Part shown: positions 26,223 through 28,525 of the stretch, in pieces | Position numbering within the stretch: the first letter of the stretch is position 1 | Layout: each line of letters begins with the position of its first letter | NCBI GenBank assembly: GCA_050486105.1 | Contig: JBJHCR010000046.1 | Location: 1-28,525 of the forward strand | Direction: 5' to 3' | Source: JAEXNA01 sp050486105 | Lineage (GTDB): Bacteria; Vulcanimicrobiota; Xenobia; Xenobiales; JADMJV01 | Length of the DNA: 28,525 nt | The notes under the pieces: generated by a model | What the model was told of the DNA's origin: nothing | What the model saw: only the letters and a program-made list of their open reading frames with translations | Database searches by the model: none | Program-made: the position numbers and the translations under genes

Positions 26223-26224
26223 TA
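26205..26224 (-). repeat. Right terminal inverted repeat of the MITE (with TA)
   Basis: ACTCAACGCACAGAAGTATA, the perfect inverse of 26061-26080. Pairing stops at the next base in both directions. Confidence 0.9.
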
Positions 26225-26249
26225 GGAATGTTTTCGTCGAGAATGAAGG

Positions 26250-26954
26250 TTAGTTTCTGGAGGTCTCCCACGTAACTGCCGCTTCCACTTCCTCAGGGGT
26301 TATGTCATAGGCTTCGCAGACTAGCTCCACATCCTCATTTTCGGCCTTCCAGAGTTGGTACACGTCCTTGGACCGCAGCCGATGCCCTTTTATGGTCGGT
26401 ACACCATAGCCGAAGGCGGGATCGACTACGATCGGCTTGGCCTTCCCCAGTGGGAACCACTGACAGGCGAAATCTTGGTCGTCGAATGCAATCTTGTTGC
26501 CGACCTCCAAAGCGATCTTGTCGAGATAGAGTTGACAGGATTCTGGATCGGAAACGACTGTGGCGTCAGGGTCGTTGGCAATATCAACAGCCAAGATCCG
26601 CTTACCGACGACGAGCCATAAGTTCTTTTTTAGGAAGGGGTGGGGGGTGTCCCATTTTTCCGACATGAGACGGTAAGTGGACCTAACCTTCTCGAGAGGA
26701 ACCCTATGCTTCTGGAACTGTCGCACGAACCAAAGCTCGATGAGGTCGGTGAAAGACAACAGTCCTCCTTCTGGTTGGTGCAGCCAGGGAGGATAGACGA
26801 CGTTGACTCCTTTTCGGGTTGCTTCATATCCCTCGAACCACCGAACGATCGTACGCCGATCCATTCCCAGCATACGCCCTACTTCGGAGTACAGGTAGAG
26901 TGGCCGGTCCTGAATCTTGTCTCCTGTCGCGATCATGGCCTTTAAGTCTAGCAT
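26250..26954 (-). CDS. DUF433 antitoxin with N-terminal MerR-like HTH
   Basis: This 234-residue protein has an N-terminal helix-turn-helix (LYLYSEVGRMLGMDRRTIVRW, about residues 20-40), a middle segment that resembles MerR-type dimer helices (LWFVRQFQKHRVPLEKVRSTYRLM), and a C-terminal DUF433 domain (FGYGVPTIKGHRLRSKDVYQLW then AYDITPEEVEAAVTWE, about 175-230). DUF433 is the usual antitoxin partner of DUF5615/PIN-like toxins, and here the PIN-like gene follows with a 22-bp overlap. The HTH suggests it represses its own promoter. It starts at ATG 26954, with a GAGGG site just upstream; an ATG six codons in (26936) is also possible. Its upstream region is interrupted by group II intron remains, which may have altered the promoter. 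The toxin partner is broken, so the antitoxin may now be a lone regulator. Confidence 0.85.
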   Translation of the reverse strand: MLDLKAMIATGDKIQDRPLYLYSEVGRMLGMDRRTIVRWFEGYEATRKGVNVVYPPWLHQPEGGLLSFTDLIELWFVRQFQKHRVPLEKVRSTYRLMSEKWDTPHPFLKKNLWLVVGKRILAVDIANDPDATVVSDPESCQLYLDKIALEVGNKIAFDDQDFACQWFPLGKAKPIVVDPAFGYGVPTIKGHRLRSKDVYQLWKAENEDVELVCEAYDITPEEVEAAVTWETSRN

Positions 26955-26979
26955 GTCCCTCTATGCCCAGTCGAGAGGT

Positions 26980-27037
26980 TCACGTCCGGTTGTCCGGTTC
27001 TGCGAGGGCCCCAGGGGGCGATTCCCTGGGGCTACTC
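26980..27037 (+). mobile_element. 3' remnant of a group II intron (part of domain V and domain VI)
   Basis: The plus strand reads CACGTCCGGTT...TCCGGTTCTG, like the 3' half of domain V, followed by a canonical domain VI: GAGGGCCCCAGGG (27004-27016), loop GGCGATT, CCCTGGGGCTACTC (27024-27037), with an unpaired A at 27034 as the branch point. The 5' half of domain V and everything before it (including any reverse transcriptase) is missing. The expected 3' AY end is not evident. The piece lies just upstream of the DUF433 gene, on the opposite strand. Confidence 0.75.
26984..26999 (+). repeat. Tandem 8-bp duplication GTCCGGTT inside the intron remnant
   Basis: GTCCGGTT occurs twice in a row. Intact domain V has this segment once, so the second copy looks like a slippage event or a repair scar at the point where the 5' half of domain V was lost. 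Confidence 0.7.
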
Positions 27038-27040
27038 AGC

Positions 27041-27353
27041 GCGCCAGTTCATAGTCCATGTCTTTTCCCCTCATCCATGGTCCTGACAACTCGATTCTTT
27101 GGTTTCCTGTCCTCGGTTACACGGGAGAGACACTGTAGCAGGTGACCGCCAGTCTGACCTCGTTGCTTCTGGTGCTCAAAACCAATGGGAAAGATACCAG
27201 TCCGTCGCTGAATCGACCTGGAGAGAGCTTGCCAATTCCTTCGATGCTCCCTTGAGGCCACTGCATGCGGACCGGGAATCGGCCACCGTCGGGGTGATGG
27301 TCAAAGGGCCCTGGCAGCTGGGCTTCATTCGAGTATATCAACCCGCCGCCCGC
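27041..27353. other. Gene-free stretch after the intron remnant
   Basis: About 310 bp with short frames on both strands (for example 27099-27365 plus and 27049-27261 minus), none with recognisable motifs. It may be debris of the same insertion event as the intron remnant. I see no terminator or clear promoter. Confidence 0.45.
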
Positions 27354-27944
27354 TCAAGAGGGTAGAATCAAGCAAGCAAAGCTCCGGTTGACGAAGAGAT
27401 GGTACCCGTAGGCGAGTTCATTGCTCGGGTATCGAGTGAGGATTCCGTTACGGGTAGCTTCTAGGACCCTCCCACTCACACTGAGCTTAACCGCAAAGGG
27501 ACCTTCAAATTCGCGTTCTTTGGTCTTCCAGCGATAAGCTTGGAGTTGCTCCGTCGCACGGCTATCGGAGTCAACCAGCACTTTGTCGTAGAAGGTGACA
27601 ATTCGGTAGCCCATCAAGCTTACTTCTGGTGGGTCTTTCTTTCTCCAGCGGTTACGGTATCGAACGACGGCACCTAGCGGGAAGTGGCCCTGGTCCTCTC
27701 GTCGTTCTCTTAGGTTCTGATACAGCATAACGGGACGGATGCCAGGGCTCTCCCCAGAATCGCAAATGATCCCTTGCACCTTGTAAGAGACGAAGTCTTG
27801 ATCGAGGCAGTACACTTCCGCCAAGAGAGGGGCCTGTCTGGGCACCTCGTCAAAATCATAGGGCTTGGCGAATCGACCTGTTGCTCCAGGAAAGGGGTCG
27901 AGTTGAGGATTGAACTTATTGGATGAGGTATTGAGAACAAGCAT
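27354..27944 (-). CDS. Hypothetical protein, 196 residues
   Basis: An orphan protein that I do not recognise. It is soluble, with no signal peptide or membrane segment, and looks rich in beta strands in its second half (YRIVTFYDKVLVDS, then FAVKLSVSGRVLEATRNGILTRY). It has a basic middle (RYRNRWRKKDPP). There are no cysteine clusters or nucleotide-binding motifs. ATG 27944 is the first start; no strong ribosome-binding site precedes it. It is flanked by the intron remains and the second DUF433 operon, which runs the other way, so it may be an island passenger. I judge it coding because the frame is long and the amino-acid mix is normal, but that is only moderate evidence. Confidence 0.55.
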   Translation of the reverse strand: MLVLNTSSNKFNPQLDPFPGATGRFAKPYDFDEVPRQAPLLAEVYCLDQDFVSYKVQGIICDSGESPGIRPVMLYQNLRERREDQGHFPLGAVVRYRNRWRKKDPPEVSLMGYRIVTFYDKVLVDSDSRATEQLQAYRWKTKEREFEGPFAVKLSVSGRVLEATRNGILTRYPSNELAYGYHLFVNRSFACLILPS

Positions 27945-28010
27945 AGATGAATTCTACAAGGGTCTACCAATGTCGTAGAGGATAGCAGGGTTTCGGCGTT
28001 CCGCCTAGCT

Positions 28011-28061
28011 CTCGAGATAGTGCATAACACATTCACTCCAATCAACATGGGGCCTCGAGAT
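28011..28061 (+). promoter_or_regulatory. Direct repeats CTCGAGAT before the second DUF433 gene
   Basis: CTCGAGAT occurs at 28011-28018 and 28054-28061, 43 bp apart (about four helical turns), each with the palindromic core CTCGAG. GAGATC repeats again at 28066-28071. They lie in the region where the promoters of the divergent gene pair (27354-27944 minus and 28110 plus) should be. They could be operators for the DUF433 antitoxin, but that is inference. Confidence 0.35.
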
Positions 28062-28100
28062 CACCGAGATCTTCTCAGGTTTTAGACCAAGTGCTATGAT

Positions 28101-28105
28101 GGAGG
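28101..28105 (+). promoter_or_regulatory. Ribosome binding site GGAGG for the second DUF433 gene
   Basis: GGAGG ends 4 nt before the ATG at 28110. It supports that start and plus-strand translation. Confidence 0.7.
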
Positions 28106-28109
28106 CCAG

Positions 28110-28385
28110 ATGTTCGAAGACTACATAGAAAAGACACCAGGGATCTGCGGGGGGAAGGCGTGTTTGAAAGGTCACCGGATACGCGTCCAGGACATCGCGG
28201 GGATGAGCGAGGTTCAGGGGAAGAACCCTGACGAGATCGCCGATACCTACGGAATTCCCCTGGCTAAAGTTCATGTAGCTCTAGCCTACTACTTTGAGAA
28301 TCTAGAAGAGATCCGGGAAGAGGTTCGTCAAGGCGAGCGGATCGTGGAGCGACTGAAGAAACAAAATCAGAGCCGTATTGCCTGA
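28110..28385 (+). CDS. DUF433 antitoxin
   Basis: This 91-residue stand-alone DUF433 protein begins with the classic YIEKTPGICGGKACLKGHRI (residues 5-24), then RVQDIAGM, NPDEIADTYGIPLAKVHVALAYYFEN, and a basic tail. It is the antitoxin of a type II pair whose toxin is a DUF5615 PIN-like ribonuclease, encoded next with an 8-bp overlap. The DUF433 fold is HTH-like, so it may also bind its own promoter; candidate CTCGAGAT repeats lie upstream. It is complete and shows no defect, unlike the DUF433/PIN pair 1.2 kb away, where the antitoxin is larger. Confidence 0.92.
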   Translation: MFEDYIEKTPGICGGKACLKGHRIRVQDIAGMSEVQGKNPDEIADTYGIPLAKVHVALAYYFENLEEIREEVRQGERIVERLKKQNQSRIA

Positions 28386-28525
28386 AATCGAAGCCTTGCC
28401 AACGCGCTCTCGGGTACGTTTCTACCTCGATGAGATGGTTCCGCCAGCGGTCGCGACTGGCCTATACAGGCGAGGGGTTGATGCTCTGACCACCCAAGAT
28501 GCCGGGCAGGCTGGTGCTTCCGATA
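28378..28525 (+). CDS. DUF5615 PIN-like toxin, 3'-truncated by window edge
   Basis: Read from TTG 28378, the first 49 codons give VRFYLDEMVPPAVATGLYRRGVD (residues 13-35), then TTQDAGQAGASD, the N-terminal signature of DUF5615 PIN-like nucleases, with the catalytic Asp in YLDEMVP. The start overlaps the DUF433 stop by 8 bp, the standard layout, so the two are translationally coupled. The rest of the gene lies outside the window. It probably cleaves RNA when unchecked by the antitoxin. Confidence 0.88.
   Translation, partial: MPEIEALPTRSRVRFYLDEMVPPAVATGLYRRGVDALTTQDAGQAGASD

Larger units (their letters stand above)
25669..26271 (-). pseudogene. PIN-like toxin (VapC45/DUF5615-type) split by a MITE
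   Basis: Read on the minus strand from GTG 26271, the gene begins with FILDENIP, the N-terminal Asp motif of PIN-like toxins. It then runs into inserted DNA and stops at TGA 26130-26128, giving only 47 codons. After the insert the frame resumes with KHVAKSLRVL, then ELGLRGVRDDVWLREL, LVVLSND, the ERQAL segment, and a WEQARDILRWW helix, ending at 25669. Removing 162 bp (element plus one TA) joins DENIP directly to KHVAKSL and gives an open frame of about 146 residues of normal family length. Its start overlaps the DUF433 gene by 22 bp, the usual antitoxin-toxin layout. As it stands, the part after the insert lacks the catalytic Asp, so the toxin should be inactive. Confidence 0.85.

Noticed and set aside
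26056..26253. 65-residue plus-strand protein across the MITE
   Set aside because: It is simply the open strand of the element plus antisense toxin sequence; no ribosome-binding site and no domain.
28095..28100. TATGAT as a -10 box for the second DUF433 gene, with TTCTCA 17 bp upstream
   Set aside because: It directly abuts the GGAGG site, so a transcript from it would start at or after the ribosome-binding site. The spacing does not fit a normal leader.

Overview
This window reads as a bacterial defence island from a fairly GC-rich genome. There are no rRNA or tRNA genes and no clear taxonomic marker. GC is clearly above half in drmD and drmMI and lower in the genes between 10.0 and 17.2 kb. 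Multidomain HNH proteins and DUF433/PIN-like pairs like these are common in environmental groups such as Acidobacteriota, Myxococcota and Cyanobacteria, but I would not assign a phylum.

Layout. (1) 2-1276: C-terminal part of an HNH endonuclease whose start lies outside the window, then 373 bp without a gene. (2) 1650-2600: a DUF4238 protein. (3) 2805-9982, plus strand: drmD (SNF2-like helicase) and drmMI (adenine methylase), overlapping by 10 bp. These are the first two genes of a class 1 DISARM system. (4) 10043-17147, plus strand: a cassette of different composition, made of a 1405-residue protein with an N-terminal DUF4297/Cap4-like nuclease domain and a long TPR/HEAT-like solenoid, a DUF6602-like nuclease, a truncated OLD-like AAA ATPase, and an AlbA_2 plus HATPase protein. 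(5) A convergent junction with a symmetric terminator hairpin (17207-17228). (6) 25118-17534, minus strand: drmA, drmB and a NERD-nuclease/SF1-helicase fusion, each pair overlapping by 4 bp (ATGA). (7) 25227-28525: a small conserved-looking orphan, a DUF433 antitoxin with a PIN-like toxin split by a 160-bp MITE, the 3' end of a group II intron, an orphan gene, and a second DUF433/DUF5615 pair cut by the window end.

How it fits together. DrmD, DrmMI, DrmA and DrmB are all present and look intact, but they sit on two convergent transcripts instead of one operon. The phospholipase-D-type drmC is absent from the window. A NERD nuclease-helicase takes the position after drmB, and a nuclease-rich cassette sits after drmMI. 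My working reading is a split class 1 DISARM in which the methylase half and the DrmAB half have each gained extra nuclease partners.

The most secure new observation is the MITE. It has 20-bp perfect terminal inverted repeats that include TA target duplications, and removing it restores an unbroken PIN-like toxin of about 146 residues. All functional assignments rest on motif reading; no database search was possible.
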